Translations under genes and position numbers: made by a program
Part shown: positions 27,489-45,208 of the stretch, one piece after another
Layout: every line of letters begins with the position of its first letter
How positions within the stretch are numbered: position 1 is the first letter of the stretch
Assembly: GCF_004118375.1 (NCBI RefSeq)
Contig: NZ_SDHX01000002.1
Span: 310,001 to 374,000 of the forward strand
DNA from: Oleiharenicola lentus
Lineage (GTDB): Bacteria; Verrucomicrobiota; Verrucomicrobiia; Opitutales; Opitutaceae
DNA length: 64,000 nucleotides
Direction of reading: 5' to 3'
Notes under the pieces: model-generated
Seen by the model: the letters and a program-made list of their open reading frames with translations, nothing else
Told to the model about the DNA's origin: nothing
Database searches by the model: none

Positions 27489-27911
27489 TTAGCTGGCGAC
27501 GCCTTCACGCTGGATAAAGCGGCAGCGGAAAGGCAGCTTGGCGTCGGCGAGGCGGAAAGCCTCCTTGGCAATGGTGGCGGGAACGCCGGCGAGCTCGAAG
27601 AGGACGGCGCCGGGCTTGATCACGGCGACGTAGAACTCGACCGGGCCCTTGCCCTGGCCCATGCGCACCTCGGCGGGCTTCTTGGTCACGGGCTTGTGGG
27701 GGAACACGCGGATCCAGAGCTTGCCCTTGCGCTTCAGGTGGCGGGCGATGGTGACGCGGGCGGCCTCGATCTGCTGGCCGGTCATGGGACCGCGCGAGAG
27801 CGACTGGAGGCCGAATTCACCGAAGGCGAGAGTGTTGCCGCGCTTGGCATTGCCAGCGCGCGAGCCTTTCATCGACTTGCGGTATTTGGTGCGGGAGGGA
27901 GCGAGAGCCAT
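27489..27911 (-). CDS. rplP: 50S ribosomal protein L16
   Basis: 140 residues. Begins [17 protein letters not shown] and has [21 protein letters not shown], the conserved segment near the A-site tRNA elbow. Confidence 0.98.
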   Translation of the reverse strand: MALAPSRTKYRKSMKGSRAGNAKRGNTLAFGEFGLQSLSRGPMTGQQIEAARVTIARHLKRKGKLWIRVFPHKPVTKKPAEVRMGQGKGPVEFYVAVIKPGAVLFELAGVPATIAKEAFRLADAKLPFRCRFIQREGVAS

Positions 27912-27957
27912 GTGGGAATGCCCGGCGTTTTTGCGTCAGGCGGAGAATGTGTCTGAG

Positions 27958-28587
27958 TTAGTTGGATTCGTCTTTCTTGCAGATCCAGCACTTGACGCCG
28001 ATCTTGCCCCAGACGGTCTGGGCCTCGGCGAAGCCGTAATCGATGTTCTCGCGCAGGGTGTGGAGCGGAATGCGGCCCTGGCGCTGCCACTCGCGGCGGG
28101 CGATGTCGGCGCCACCGAGGCGGCCCGAGCACTGGATCTTGATGCCGTCGATGCCGAGGGCCATCGCGGTCTGGATGGACTTCTTGATGGCACGGCGGAA
28201 GGCGATGCGGCGCTCGAGCTGGAGAGCAACGCTCTCGGCCACGAGCTGGGCCTCAATCTCGGGCTTCTTCACTTCCTGGATGTCGAGGAGGACTTCCTTG
28301 CCAGTGAGCTTGCCGAGCTGGACCTTCATGTTCTCCACCTCCTGGCCCTTCTTGCCGATAACGATGCCGGGACGGGCGGTGAAGATCTTGACGCGGACGC
28401 GGTTGCCGGCGCGCTCAATGAAGATGCGCGGCACGGAGGCCTGCTTGAGCTTCTCCATCAGCGTGGAGCGGATGACCTGATCCTCGTGGAGGAGCTTGGC
28501 GAAATCCTTCTTGCGGGCGAACCAGCGCGACTGCCAGTTGCGACGGACGGCGAGGCGGAAGCCTGTGGGGTTGGTCTTTTGTCCCAT
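27958..28587 (-). CDS. rpsC: 30S ribosomal protein S3
   Basis: 209 residues, compact compared with about 233 in E. coli. The KH domain has the GxxG loop in [12 protein letters not shown], and the C-terminal domain has [21 protein letters not shown]3 lines the mRNA entry channel. Ends IKKDESN-like without the usual basic tail. Confidence 0.98.
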   Translation of the reverse strand: MGQKTNPTGFRLAVRRNWQSRWFARKKDFAKLLHEDQVIRSTLMEKLKQASVPRIFIERAGNRVRVKIFTARPGIVIGKKGQEVENMKVQLGKLTGKEVLLDIQEVKKPEIEAQLVAESVALQLERRIAFRRAIKKSIQTAMALGIDGIKIQCSGRLGGADIARREWQRQGRIPLHTLRENIDYGFAEAQTVWGKIGVKCWICKKDESN

Positions 28588-28595
28588 GGTGAGTG

Positions 28596-28937
28596 TTAGT
28601 TGGATTTGCCGTCGGTGAGGACGATGCGGAGGTGCGACATGCGCTTGACGCGCGGCTTGGCCGAACCCTTGGCGCCGGCCTTGAAACGCTTCAGCACAGG
28701 GCCGGGGCCAACGAGGGCACGGCTCACGGTGAGGGCATCGGCGGCGAGGCTGTTGTTGTTCTCGGCGTTGGCCACGGCGCTCTTGAGCGTCTTGGCGAGC
28801 AAGCGGGCCGACTTGCGCGGGATGAGGGCGAGCAGGTCGAGGGCCTCGGGCACCGAGCGGCCCTGGATTTCGTTCGCGACCTCGCGCACCTTGCGGGGCG
28901 ACATCCGGACATTGCGGGTGAGAGCTTGAATTTCCAT
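28596..28937 (-). CDS. rplV: 50S ribosomal protein L22
   Basis: 113 residues. [19 protein letters not shown] and the C-terminal [18 protein letters not shown] fit L22, whose extended hairpin narrows the peptide exit tunnel. It lies eight bases upstream of rpsC. Confidence 0.97.
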   Translation of the reverse strand: MEIQALTRNVRMSPRKVREVANEIQGRSVPEALDLLALIPRKSARLLAKTLKSAVANAENNNSLAADALTVSRALVGPGPVLKRFKAGAKGSAKPRVKRMSHLRIVLTDGKSN

Positions 28938-28963
28938 TGTAGTATTCCAGTTGGAGCGCGGCC

Positions 28964-29242
28964 TCAGATTTCCTTGCGCGTCATGCCGCCGTGCGCCTTG
29001 AAGATGCGCGTCGGGGCGAACTCGCCGAGCTTGTGCCCGACCATGTTCTCGGTGACGTAAACGGCGATGTGCGCCTTGCCATTATGGACGCTGATTGTGT
29101 GGCCCACGAACTCGGGTGTAATGGTAGAGCGCCGGCTCCAGGTCTGGATGGGCTTGCGCGCGCCGCCGGCCTTGGCCGCCTTCTGGATCTTCTCCAGGAG
29201 GTGGTAGTCGACGAAGAAACCTTTCTTGATGGAACGTGCCAT
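28964..29242 (-). CDS. rpsS: 30S ribosomal protein S19
   Basis: 92 residues, the standard length. [19 protein letters not shown] and [23 protein letters not shown] are conserved. S19 lies in the head of the small subunit and binds with S13. Confidence 0.98.
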   Translation of the reverse strand: MARSIKKGFFVDYHLLEKIQKAAKAGGARKPIQTWSRRSTITPEFVGHTISVHNGKAHIAVYVTENMVGHKLGEFAPTRIFKAHGGMTRKEI

Positions 29243-29260
29243 GGTGCGGAGTCGTTAAAA

Positions 29261-30127
29261 TTACTTCTTGCCGCGCGGCGGACGGCCGTTGTGGCGTACG
29301 AGGATGAGTGAGTTGGAGGGCTTGGAGCGGCGGCGCGTCGGGAAGCCCTTGGCGAGCTGGCCCCACGGCGACACAAGGTGCTGGCGACCGCCACCACCCT
29401 TCGACTTGCCCTGACCACCACCGTTGGGATGATCGACGGGGTTCATTGCCATACCACGAACGCGCGGACGGCGCCCAAGCCAACGATTGCGGCCGGCCTT
29501 GCCGAGCTTGCGGTTGGCATGCTCGCCGTTGCCGACCTCACCGATGGTGGCGCGGCAGCGGGGATTCACGAGGCGGGTCTCGCCAGAAGCGAGGCGGATT
29601 TGAGCAAAACCGTTTTCCACGGCGACCAACTCGACGGACACACCGGCAGAACGGGCAATCTGGGCACCACGGCCCGGGATCAACTCGACCGCGTGCAGGC
29701 GGGTGGCCGGCGGGATGACCTCGAGCGGGAAGCTGTTGCCCGGACGGAAGTCATTGGAGTCGGTCTTCATCGCCGCGTAGATGGAGTCACCCACCTTCAG
29801 ACCCTTGGGGGCGAGGATGTAAGTTTTCTCCCCATCAGCGTAGGCCAGAAGCGCGAGCAGCGCGCTGCGGTTGGGATCGTATTCGATCGCCTGAACCTTG
29901 GCGGGCATGTCGAGCTTGGTACGCTTGAAGTCGATGATGCGATAGAGCTTCTTGTGACCGCCGCCGCGACGACGCGACGTGAGTCGGCCATATACGTTGC
30001 GACCGCCGGTGCGGTTCTTGTTCTCGACGAGGGAACGCTCGGGGCGCTTGTCGGTGATCTCGGCCGGACGGTTCAGCGTGGTGAACCGCAGGGCGGGCGT
30101 GAGGGGACGGAAGGATTTGAGAGCCAT
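29261..30127 (-). CDS. rplB: 50S ribosomal protein L2
   Basis: 288 residues. The early segment GGRNVYGRLTSRRRGGGHKK and the late RGMAMNPVDHPNGGG with the conserved His near the peptidyl-transferase centre identify L2. The C-terminal LVRHNGRPPRGKK ends slightly longer than in E. coli. Confidence 0.98.
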   Translation of the reverse strand: MALKSFRPLTPALRFTTLNRPAEITDKRPERSLVENKNRTGGRNVYGRLTSRRRGGGHKKLYRIIDFKRTKLDMPAKVQAIEYDPNRSALLALLAYADGEKTYILAPKGLKVGDSIYAAMKTDSNDFRPGNSFPLEVIPPATRLHAVELIPGRGAQIARSAGVSVELVAVENGFAQIRLASGETRLVNPRCRATIGEVGNGEHANRKLGKAGRNRWLGRRPRVRGMAMNPVDHPNGGGQGKSKGGGGRQHLVSPWGQLAKGFPTRRRSKPSNSLILVRHNGRPPRGKK

Positions 30128-30149
30128 GGTGGGTTATCTCCGGGTGCGA

Positions 30150-30437
30150 TCAGGCGGTGAGCTCGATCTTGTCGCCGGCCTTCAGCGTGACGATGGCACG
30201 CTTGCTGTCGGACTTGGTGATCGGGCGGCCCTGGCGGGAGCGCTTCGGCTTGCCCTTGCGGTTTTGAATGTTCACACGCGTCACGGTGACCTTGAAGGTC
30301 TGCTCGACGGCTTCGCGCACGGTGAACTTGGTCGCCTCGGGATACACCTCGAAGGTGTATTGGCCGTAATTGGACGAGAGCTTGTTGGACTTCTCGGTCA
30401 GGCGGATGGTTTTGAGAATCTTGTCGGCGTTGATCAT
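30150..30437 (-). CDS. rplW: 50S ribosomal protein L23
   Basis: 95 residues. ILKTIRLTEKSNKLSSNYGQYTF and FKVTVTRVNIQNRKGKPKR fit L23, the docking site for trigger factor and SRP. The start overlaps the rplD stop as ATGA. Confidence 0.96.
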   Translation of the reverse strand: MINADKILKTIRLTEKSNKLSSNYGQYTFEVYPEATKFTVREAVEQTFKVTVTRVNIQNRKGKPKRSRQGRPITKSDSKRAIVTLKAGDKIELTA

Positions 30438-31066
30438 GACTGGCCTCCGTTGGCGCGGGCGATGATGGTCTCGAGGGCCTTGCTGGACACGACGATCTTG
30501 CCGTATTGGACGAGGTCGAGAGTGTTGAGCTTGGCGGCCTCCTGCAGAGTGACGCGAGCGAGGTTGCGAGCGGCGCGGTTGGCCTCGGCGGTGAACGGGG
30601 CGTCCACGATCAGCACCTTGCCCTTGGGGGCGATGCGGCTGATGACGGTATTCATGCCCTTGGACTTGGCGTCCTTCGCGACGAAGGACTCGATGACGCT
30701 GACGTCACCGGCCGTGGCGCGGTCAAACAGGGCGCGGCTGAAGGCGAGGGCCTTCACCTTGCCGTTGATTTTCTTGGAATAGTCGCGGGGCTTGGGGCCG
30801 AAGACGACACCACCGCCGGACCACAGGGGGGAGCGGGAGGAGCCGGCGCGAGCGCGGCCAGTGCCCTTCTGATTCCAAGGCTTTTTGCCGCCGCCGCGGA
30901 CTTCGCCGCGGGTCTTGGTGGAGTGCGTGCCAAGGCGAGCGTTCGCCTTGTGGGCCACGACGACTTCCTTAACGGCTTGAACACCCTTGTTGCCCTCGAA
31001 AACCGGAAGATTGAAATCCTGCTCGGAGCTCTTCGAGGCGTCTGAAGTAAAGACAGTAAGTTTCAT
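30434..31066 (-). CDS. rplD: 50S ribosomal protein L4
   Basis: 210 residues. The extended loop that reaches the exit tunnel contains RGEVRGGGKKPWNQKGTGRARAG. In many bacteria L4 represses the S10 operon by binding its leader. It lies between rplC and rplW as usual. Confidence 0.97.
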   Translation of the reverse strand: MKLTVFTSDASKSSEQDFNLPVFEGNKGVQAVKEVVVAHKANARLGTHSTKTRGEVRGGGKKPWNQKGTGRARAGSSRSPLWSGGGVVFGPKPRDYSKKINGKVKALAFSRALFDRATAGDVSVIESFVAKDAKSKGMNTVISRIAPKGKVLIVDAPFTAEANRAARNLARVTLQEAAKLNTLDLVQYGKIVVSSKALETIIARANGGQS

Positions 31067-31084
31067 GTGCGGTCAGTCTCCGGG

Positions 31085-31726
31085 TTAGGCTTTCTTGGCT
31101 TTCTTGCCGGAACGGATGATGACATCGTCGCCATTGGCACCGGGGATGGCGCCTTTGACGAGGATGAGATTCTTGTCGGCCAGAATCTTCACAACGCGCA
31201 GGTTTTGGACCGTGCGATTGTTGCTGCCCATGTGGCCGGGCATGGACTGGTTCTTCCAAGAACGACCGGGAGTCTGGCGCATGCCGATGGAGCCGATGCG
31301 GCGGTGAAACATGGAGCCGTGTGCAGCGGGACCGCCGGCGGCACCGTGCTTCTTCACGACACCCTGGAAGCCTTTACCCTTGGAGACGCCGAGCACGTCG
31401 ACGATCTGGCCTTCGGCGAAAACCGCAACGGTGATGACGTCACCGGCCTTGCCTTTGTAGGCCTCGGTGAGACGGACTTCGTTGAGCACGCGGGGCGTGA
31501 TCTCAACGCCGGCCTTCTTGGCGTGGGTGGCTTCGGCCTTGGAGGCATTCTTCGCCTTCTGGGAACCGAAGCCGAGCTGGACGGCGTTGTACCCGTCGTT
31601 TTCGACGGTCTTAACCTGGACAACCGGGCAGGGGCCGGCTTCGACCACGGTGACGGGCACGAGCACATTCTGTGCGTCGTAGACCTGCGTCATGCCGATT
31701 TTCTTACCTAGGAGTGTAGCGATCAT
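31085..31726 (-). CDS. rplC: 50S ribosomal protein L3
   Basis: 213 residues. Begins MIATLLGKKIGMTQVYDA and has GKGFQGVVKKHGAAGGPAAHG with the loop that reaches the peptidyl-transferase centre. A 104-bp gap with a possible hairpin separates it from rpsJ. Confidence 0.98.
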   Translation of the reverse strand: MIATLLGKKIGMTQVYDAQNVLVPVTVVEAGPCPVVQVKTVENDGYNAVQLGFGSQKAKNASKAEATHAKKAGVEITPRVLNEVRLTEAYKGKAGDVITVAVFAEGQIVDVLGVSKGKGFQGVVKKHGAAGGPAAHGSMFHRRIGSIGMRQTPGRSWKNQSMPGHMGSNNRTVQNLRVVKILADKNLILVKGAIPGANGDDVIIRSGKKAKKA

Positions 31727-31774
31727 TGGGCTAAGCGGTAGGTGGCGCGGGGCGCCGTTTGGTTTAGACCTACT

Positions 31775-31809
31775 TTAGCAAGGGCCGGGGTGAGCCGGCT
31801 GGCTGCTAA
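31775..31809 (-). promoter_or_regulatory. Possible leader hairpin between rpsJ and rplC
   Basis: Outer arms TTAGCA and TGCTAA and inner arms CCGG/CCGG form an imperfect stem-loop in a gap unusually long for this operon. It could affect rplC expression or RNA processing. No function is established. Confidence 0.4.
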
Positions 31810-31830
31810 GCTGGTATGTGGATTAAAAAT

Positions 31831-32139
31831 TTAGACGTTGATGGTGATGTCGACGCCGGAGGGAAGGTTGAGCTTCTTGAGTTCGTCTACCGTCTGGGCG
31901 GTGGGCTCGAGAATGTCGATGAGGCGCTTGTGGGTGCGGGACTCGAACTGCTCCATCGACTTCTTGTCGACGTGCGGTGAGCGGTTGACCGAAAGCTTCT
32001 CGATACGGGTCGGCAGCGGGATGGGACCCGAGACGCGAGCGCCGGAGCGCTTGGCGGTTTCGACGATTTCCGAGGCCGACTGATCGATCACGCGGTAGTC
32101 GAAGCCTTGGAGTTTGATGCGAATGCGTTGGCCTTTCAT
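31831..32139 (-). CDS. rpsJ: 30S ribosomal protein S10
   Basis: 102 residues. [19 protein letters not shown] and [24 protein letters not shown] are conserved; the loop contacts NusB in antitermination. It is 29 bp downstream of fusA, without tuf between them. Confidence 0.98.
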   Translation of the reverse strand: MKGQRIRIKLQGFDYRVIDQSASEIVETAKRSGARVSGPIPLPTRIEKLSVNRSPHVDKKSMEQFESRTHKRLIDILEPTAQTVDELKKLNLPSGVDITINV

Positions 32140-32168
32140 GGCGATATAAAGAACGGGGTTGGGAGAAG

Positions 32169-34364
32169 TTAGGTGCGAGCGGGGCCCTTGGCGTTGGATT
32201 CAACGATCTTGGCCAGCTGCGAGTTCGGAACCTGGGCGAAGTGCGACGGTGTGATGCCGGCGCTGGCGCGACCCTTGGAGAGGGAGCGAATGTCGGTGAC
32301 GTAGCCGAAGAGCAGTTCGAGCGGGACGTGGGCGCTGATGATACAAGCACCGGCCTTGTTATCCATGCCCTGGATCTGGCCACGACGACGGTTGATGTCG
32401 CCCATCAGGTCGCCCTGATACTCCTCGGGAGTGGTCACCTCGACGCCCATGATGGGCTCAAGCAGGATCGGACCGGCCTGCTTCATTGCCTCCTTGAAGG
32501 CGAAGATGCCAGCCATCTTGAAAGCCATTTCCGACGAGTCGACTTCGTGGAAGGAACCATCGACGATGCGGATGATAGCATCGACGACCGGGAAGCCCGC
32601 GATGACGCCGTTGTTGGCGCCCTCAAGCAGACCGTCCGTGGCGGGCTTGATGAATTCCTTCGGGATGGAACCGCCGACGGTCTCATTGATAACCTCGACA
32701 CCCTTGCCCTTCTCGTTCGGCTCCATCTTGATAACGACATGGCCATACTGACCCTTGCCGCCGGACTGACGGATGAACTTGCCCTCGCCCTCAGCCGCCT
32801 TGGTGATCGTCTCGCGATAAGCGATCTGCGGCTTGCCTGAGGTGGCCTCGACCTTGAACTCGCGCTTCATGCGGTCGATGATGATTTCAAGGTGCAACTC
32901 ACCCATGCCGGCGAGGATGGTCTGGCCGGTGTCCTGGTCGGTCTTGACGCGCAGGGTCGGATCCTCGGCCACGAGGCGCTGGAGCGCCACGCCGAGTTTC
33001 TCTTGGTCGCCCTTGGAATTCGGCTCGATGGACATCGAGATTACGGGCTCGGGGAAGGAGGGCGGCTCGAGACGGATGTCGAAGTCCTCATCGCACAGCG
33101 TGTCGCCGGTGATGACTTCCTTGACACCGACCACGGCGCAGATGTCGCCCGCGTAGGCGACTTCGATTTCCTCACGCTCAATCGCACGCATCAGCACGAG
33201 ACGGGAAACGCGCTCGGAGCGGCGGGTGCGGGGATTGTAGAGGGACATGCCACGCTTCAGCTGGCCGGTGTAGACGCGGTAAAACACGAGGCGACCGACG
33301 AACGGGTCGTTCCAGAGCTTGAAGGCGAGGCCAGCGAGCTTGGCCTTGTCGTCGACCACGGCCTCGACGGTCTTGCCGTCGCTATCCTGGCCCTGCATCG
33401 GGGGAACATCGATCGGGCTCGGGAGGTAGTTAACCACGCAATCGAGCAGGCGCTGCACACCTTTCTTCTTGAAGGCGGAGCCGGGAATCACGCCGGTGAA
33501 CTTGAGTGAGATCGTGGCCTTGCGCACGGCGAGCATCAGCTCGGGGACGGTGATCTCCTCGCCGCCGAGGTATTTCTCGGCGATGACGTCGTCGAAGTCG
33601 GAAACCGCCTCGATGAGCTTGTCGCGGTATTCCTTGGCCTGCGCGGCCATCTCCGCCGGGATCGCGATGGTCTTCGGGTTCATCCCCAGCTGGTCCTTCG
33701 GGTCTTCCTCGAAGGAGTAGGCCACGTTCTGAACGAGATCGATGAGGCCGGAGAAATTCTCCTCCTTGCCAATGGGCAGGAAAATCGGGTGGGCGTTGGC
33801 CTTGAGCTTCTCGCGCATCTCGGAGACGGCGCGGAAGAAGTCGGCACCGGTGCGGTCCATCTTGTTGATGAACGCCACGCGCGGAACGCGATACTTGTTG
33901 GCCTGACGCCAGACAGTCTCGGACTGGGGCTGCACGCCAGCAACGGCGCAGAAAACGGCGACGGCGCCATCGAGCACGCGGAGCGAGCGCTCCACCTCGG
34001 CCGTGAAGTCCACGTGGCCAGGGGTGTCGATGATGTTGATGCGCTGCTTGATGCCCTTCCACGGACCCCATGAGGCATTCCATGCACAGGAAATGGCGGC
34101 GGCGGTGATGGTAATGCCGCGCTCGCGCTCCTGCTCCATCCAGTCGGTCACCGTGGTGCCCTCATGGACTTCGCCCATCTTGTGGACGGCGCCGGAGTAG
34201 AAAAGGATGCGCTCGGTCGTGGTGGTCTTGCCAGCATCGATGTGCGCGGCAATGCCGATGTTACGAGTCCACTCGAGCGGAAAAGGACGATCCTTCGAGT
34301 TGACCGCAGAGACCTTGGCCTTGTCGGTAACGACAGTGATATTGATGGGAGCAGCGACGGACAT
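32169..34364 (-). CDS. fusA: Translation elongation factor G
   Basis: 731 residues, about 25 more than E. coli. A short N-terminal extension (about 30 residues) precedes [16 protein letters not shown] (P-loop), [10 protein letters not shown] (switch I end) and [11 protein letters not shown] (G3). Between the last two lies an insertion containing [16 protein letters not shown]-driven translocation on the ribosome is expected, as all catalytic motifs are present. It sits between rpsG and rpsJ, joining the str and S10 segments. Confidence 0.97.
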   Translation of the reverse strand: MSVAAPINITVVTDKAKVSAVNSKDRPFPLEWTRNIGIAAHIDAGKTTTTERILFYSGAVHKMGEVHEGTTVTDWMEQERERGITITAAAISCAWNASWGPWKGIKQRINIIDTPGHVDFTAEVERSLRVLDGAVAVFCAVAGVQPQSETVWRQANKYRVPRVAFINKMDRTGADFFRAVSEMREKLKANAHPIFLPIGKEENFSGLIDLVQNVAYSFEEDPKDQLGMNPKTIAIPAEMAAQAKEYRDKLIEAVSDFDDVIAEKYLGGEEITVPELMLAVRKATISLKFTGVIPGSAFKKKGVQRLLDCVVNYLPSPIDVPPMQGQDSDGKTVEAVVDDKAKLAGLAFKLWNDPFVGRLVFYRVYTGQLKRGMSLYNPRTRRSERVSRLVLMRAIEREEIEVAYAGDICAVVGVKEVITGDTLCDEDFDIRLEPPSFPEPVISMSIEPNSKGDQEKLGVALQRLVAEDPTLRVKTDQDTGQTILAGMGELHLEIIIDRMKREFKVEATSGKPQIAYRETITKAAEGEGKFIRQSGGKGQYGHVVIKMEPNEKGKGVEVINETVGGSIPKEFIKPATDGLLEGANNGVIAGFPVVDAIIRIVDGSFHEVDSSEMAFKMAGIFAFKEAMKQAGPILLEPIMGVEVTTPEEYQGDLMGDINRRRGQIQGMDNKAGACIISAHVPLELLFGYVTDIRSLSKGRASAGITPSHFAQVPNSQLAKIVESNAKGPART

Positions 34365-34379
34365 GATGCGTGGAAATCC

Positions 34380-34853
34380 TTACCAGCGGAGGTGGGCAAA
34401 CGCACGGTTGGCTTGGGCCATCTTGTGCATTTCTTCCTTCTTCTTCACCACGGAGCCCGTGTTGTTGTAGGCGTCGATGATTTCGGCGGCAATGGCTTCG
34501 CGCATCGGGATGCCCTTGCGGCCGTTGGCGGCATCAACAATCCAGCGGAGGGCCAATGATTCCTGGCGCTCGAACGAAATTTCAACCGGCACCTGATAGG
34601 TGGCACCACCGACGCGGCGGCTCTTCACTTCAAGTTTCGGGCGGGCGTTTTCCATGGCTCCCATGAGCAGGTCCACCGGATCACCCTTTTGGAGCTTTTC
34701 GCTCACTCGCTCAAAGGCGCCGTAAACGATGCGCTCAGCGAGCGTGCGCTTGCCGCTCTTCATGATGACATTGATAAGGTGGGTCACCAGGGTGCTGCTG
34801 TAGCGGACATCCGGGACGGTGGGGCGGTGCGTAGCTCTGCGACGACGGGACAT
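34380..34853 (-). CDS. rpsG: 30S ribosomal protein S7
   Basis: 157 residues. MSRRRRATHRPTVPDVRYSS begins the protein; KSRRVGGATYQVPVEISFERQ is the beta-hairpin signature. S7 organises the head of the small subunit and in many bacteria represses the str operon. Confidence 0.98.
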   Translation of the reverse strand: MSRRRRATHRPTVPDVRYSSTLVTHLINVIMKSGKRTLAERIVYGAFERVSEKLQKGDPVDLLMGAMENARPKLEVKSRRVGGATYQVPVEISFERQESLALRWIVDAANGRKGIPMREAIAAEIIDAYNNTGSVVKKKEEMHKMAQANRAFAHLRW

Positions 34854-34874
34854 GGTGCTAAAAAAGAACGGTTA

Positions 34875-35255
34875 TTACTTGGCAGCCTTCGGGCGCTTTA
34901 CGCCGTATTTGGAACGGGAACGACGACGCTTCTCCACGCCGGTGGCGTCGAGAGTGCCGCGGACAATGTGGTAACGCACGCCGGGGAGATCCTTCACACG
35001 ACCACCGCGCACGAGCACAATAGAGTGCTCCTGGAGATTATGGCCTTCATCCGGAATGTAAGAAATAACTTCCGTGCCATTCGTGAGACGGACCTTGGCA
35101 ACCTTGCGGATGGCCGAGTTAGGCTTCTTCGGCGTGCGGGTCATAACCTGCACACAAACGCCGCGGCGGAAGGGATTACCCTGCAGTGCCGGAGCCTTGG
35201 ACTTCGCAACGACCTTGCGGCGTCCTTTTCTCACGAGTTGGTTGATGGTTGGCAT
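34875..35255 (-). CDS. rpsL: 30S ribosomal protein S12
   Basis: 126 residues. The decoding-site motif TPKKPNSA and the later [13 protein letters not shown] have Lys at the two classical streptomycin-contact sites, i.e. the wild-type, drug-sensitive form. First gene of the superoperon. Confidence 0.98.
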   Translation of the reverse strand: MPTINQLVRKGRRKVVAKSKAPALQGNPFRRGVCVQVMTRTPKKPNSAIRKVAKVRLTNGTEVISYIPDEGHNLQEHSIVLVRGGRVKDLPGVRYHIVRGTLDATGVEKRRRSRSKYGVKRPKAAK

Positions 35256-35770
35256 GTGTTTAAATGGAAGGTTGGTAAAAGTGGAAAAGGCGCGGAACCT
35301 ACCGGAGCAGAGGCCTCCGGCAAGAACTATTTCGCGCTTTGGTGATAATCACGATTTTGGGAGGGTTGATTCAGCCTAAAATCGCGGCGTCTCAGGTGCC
35401 TCACCAGTTTAGCTGGTAGGGCTGTAAGTGACGATAGGGATGGTTAGAAAAGCAGGCCACGCGACCGCACTTCAAGAGTTAAATCAAAGAAACAGACAAA
35501 AAGTTATTCACAGAAGCCTTCGCCTCCCTTTCCCATGCTCTGATAGGACGTGGAATTTTATTTTACCCCGTCAACCGCAGCAAATTCCGGCCATAGTCCT
35601 TCACCGGGTAGATCTATATTACTGAATTTCTGCTGGAACACGATCTCAACACCTGAGCTTGCGCCCTCCCCTATTCCTCACTTGCCGAACTCCGTTTCTA
35701 GAAGCTCTTCCTTCTGAGAATTCTGGGGGGCGAAATTCGCGCCCCAAATTGTGACGAGGGTAAAAAAGAA

Positions 35771-35793
35771 CGCCCGGCCCTGAGGGCCGGGCG
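35771..35793 (-). terminator. Second (distal) terminator of the rpoBC transcription unit
   Basis: A perfect 10-bp stem (CGCCCGGCCC/GGGCCGGGCG) with a TGA loop is followed on the minus strand by TTCTTTTTTA. It lies about 190 bp beyond the rpoC stop and would stop read-through toward rpsL. Confidence 0.85.
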
Positions 35794-35924
35794 AGAAGAC
35801 ACCCGGAGCAAAGCTCTACAGGCATCTTTTTGGCGGGAGGAATAGCATTGTCATCAGCTCACACCCTAAAAACAAGGCTATTTTTTTGTTGAAACCTACT
35901 CCGTCCTTCTGTGCCACATCGCTA

Positions 35925-35957
35925 AAAACAAAAGCCGCGGTTCACACCGCGGCTTCG
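35925..35957 (-). terminator. Proximal terminator of rpoC
   Basis: A 9-bp stem (AAGCCGCGG/CCGCGGCTT) with a six-base loop and, on the minus strand, a TTTTGTTTTT tail. It begins about 24 bp after the rpoC stop. Confidence 0.92.
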
Positions 35958-35979
35958 AAATTAACGTAGCGAAGTAATA

Positions 35980-40110
<4,131 letters not shown>

Positions 40111-40141
40111 TGCGATTGTGCTCCCAGTATCGTGTTAAGGG

Positions 40142-43975
<3,834 letters not shown>

Positions 43976-44019
43976 GGAATTTCCCGTTGAGATGTGAAAC
44001 GAAAAGAAAGTGACGGACT

Positions 44020-44135
44020 CAGCGTTTCAGAAAAGAAACGCCGGCTGGGGTGCGCCCGGACGCGAGGCCTCGGGGCGCAGAAAGAACGAAAGAACAAAAG
44101 CCGAAGGACAGGCCGCGGTTGGACGCGGCCTGTCC
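44020..44135 (-). promoter_or_regulatory. Three-hairpin spacer (attenuator/processing region) between rplL and rpoB
   Basis: The 203-bp gap holds three inverted repeats. The rplL-proximal one is a perfect 12-bp stem (GGACAGGCCGCG/CGCGGCCTGTCC, 44106-44135) followed on the minus strand by T-rich sequence, like a partial terminator. The second has arms TGCGCCC/GGGCGCA, and the third CGTTTC/GAAACG. In E. coli the rplL-rpoB gap carries a partial terminator and an RNase III site; the same role is inferred. Confidence 0.75.
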
Positions 44136-44178
44136 GGCAGTGAAACGAAGTTGAGTGCGGGTAAACGCCAAGCAGCGG

Positions 44179-44565
44179 TTACTTGAGCTCCACCTTGGCA
44201 CCGGCGGCCTCGAGCTTCTTCTTGATCTCCTCGGCCTCGGCCTTGTTGGCGCCTTCCTTGACGGGCTTCGGCGCGCCCTCGACGAGATCCTTGGCCTCCT
44301 TGAGGCCGAGACCCGTGATAGCACGGACTTCCTTGATGACGCCGATCTTGTTCGCGCCGGCGTCGGTGAGGACGACGTTGAACTCGGTCTTCTCCTCGGC
44401 GGGAGCGGCCGCGGCGCCACCGCCGGCACCGGGGGCGGCAACCGCGACGGCCGCGGCGGCGGAAACGCCCCACTTGGCCTCGAGGTCCTTGACGAGGGCG
44501 GCGAGATCGATGATCGACTGGCCGGACAGCCACTCGATGACTTGGTCTTTGGTGATGTTGCTCAT
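44179..44565 (-). CDS. rplL: 50S ribosomal protein L7/L12
   Basis: 128 residues. The N-terminal dimerisation part is followed by an Ala/Gly-rich hinge (about 35-55) and the C-terminal factor-binding domain with [25 protein letters not shown]. Forms the stalk with L10. Confidence 0.98.
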   Translation of the reverse strand: MSNITKDQVIEWLSGQSIIDLAALVKDLEAKWGVSAAAAVAVAAPGAGGGAAAAPAEEKTEFNVVLTDAGANKIGVIKEVRAITGLGLKEAKDLVEGAPKPVKEGANKAEAEEIKKKLEAAGAKVELK

Positions 44566-44655
44566 GGTAGTCTCCTGAAGTGGATAGCGGTTTCGGTTGG
44601 TGAAACGCGTTTAAGGGACGTGTCCCCTAGCCTGCTTCTTTGGATGGTTGGTCTC

Positions 44656-44673
44656 TCCCGGCTTGCGCCGGGA
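44656..44673 (-). promoter_or_regulatory. Hairpin in the rplJ-rplL gap
   Basis: A 7-bp stem (TCCCGGC/GCCGGGA) with a TTGC loop lies in the 133-bp gap. No T-run follows on the minus strand, so processing or partial pausing is more likely than termination. Confidence 0.4.
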
Positions 44674-44698
44674 AAAGGATGGTAAGTTAAGGGTGAGG

Positions 44699-45196
44699 TT
44701 AGGCGGCCGGAGCAGCGGGCTGCTCCTTCTTGACCTTGGCGTCCACGACGCGGACGAACGAGGCGGCGGTCTGCATGAACAGGCCGAGGAGCTGGGAGCG
44801 CAGGGCTTCCAGGGAGGGAAGATCGGCGAGCTTGGCGAGGTCGGCGGCGCTCATCATCTTCTTGTCGATGACGCCCACCTTGACCTCGAGCTTCTGCTTT
44901 TCCTCGACGAACTTCTTGAGGATCTTGGCGACGCCGGCGGAATTTTTGCCACCCACGACGACCGCGGTCTGACCGGCCAGGGCTTTCTCCAGATCGGGCA
45001 GGCCAAGGGCCTTGGCCGCGACACGGAACGAGCTGTTCTTCACGACGTGGAACTCGGCCTTCTCCACCGCGAGGCGCTTGCGCAACTCGGCGGTGTCGGC
45101 GACGGTCATCTTGGTGAAGTTGGCGAGGATGACGTAATCGGACTTCTTCAGGTGCCCGTTGACCTCATCAATCAGGTATTGTTTTTCGGCTCTCAT
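44699..45196 (-). CDS. rplJ: 50S ribosomal protein L10
   Basis: 165 residues. MRAEKQYLIDEVNGHLKKSDY begins the rRNA-binding domain; the C-terminal helix carries L7/L12 dimers. Its gene order with rplL is standard, and L10 commonly represses this pair. Confidence 0.97.
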   Translation of the reverse strand: MRAEKQYLIDEVNGHLKKSDYVILANFTKMTVADTAELRKRLAVEKAEFHVVKNSSFRVAAKALGLPDLEKALAGQTAVVVGGKNSAGVAKILKKFVEEKQKLEVKVGVIDKKMMSAADLAKLADLPSLEALRSQLLGLFMQTAASFVRVVDAKVKKEQPAAPAA

Positions 45197-45208
45197 GGTG
45201 CGGGCTCC

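Larger units (their letters stand above)
35256..35979. other. 724-bp non-coding region between rpsL and rpoC
   Basis: The right part holds the two terminators of rpoC (35771-35793 and 35925-35957). The left part, up to about 35700, is AT-rich and upstream of rpsL on the minus strand, so it should contain the superoperon promoter. No confident -35/-10 pair was found; candidate TTGACG at about 35570 has no well-placed -10. No coding sequence is supported, and a 65-codon plus-strand frame at 35428 shows no recognisable features. Confidence 0.6.

Noticed and set aside
35504-35512. TTATTCACA, like a DnaA box
   Set aside because: Single copy without clustered boxes or origin-type genes; not enough for an origin.
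35428-35625. Small plus-strand open frame in the rpsL-rpoC gap
   Set aside because: No recognisable features, no clear ribosome binding site, and it overlaps the likely rpsL promoter region.
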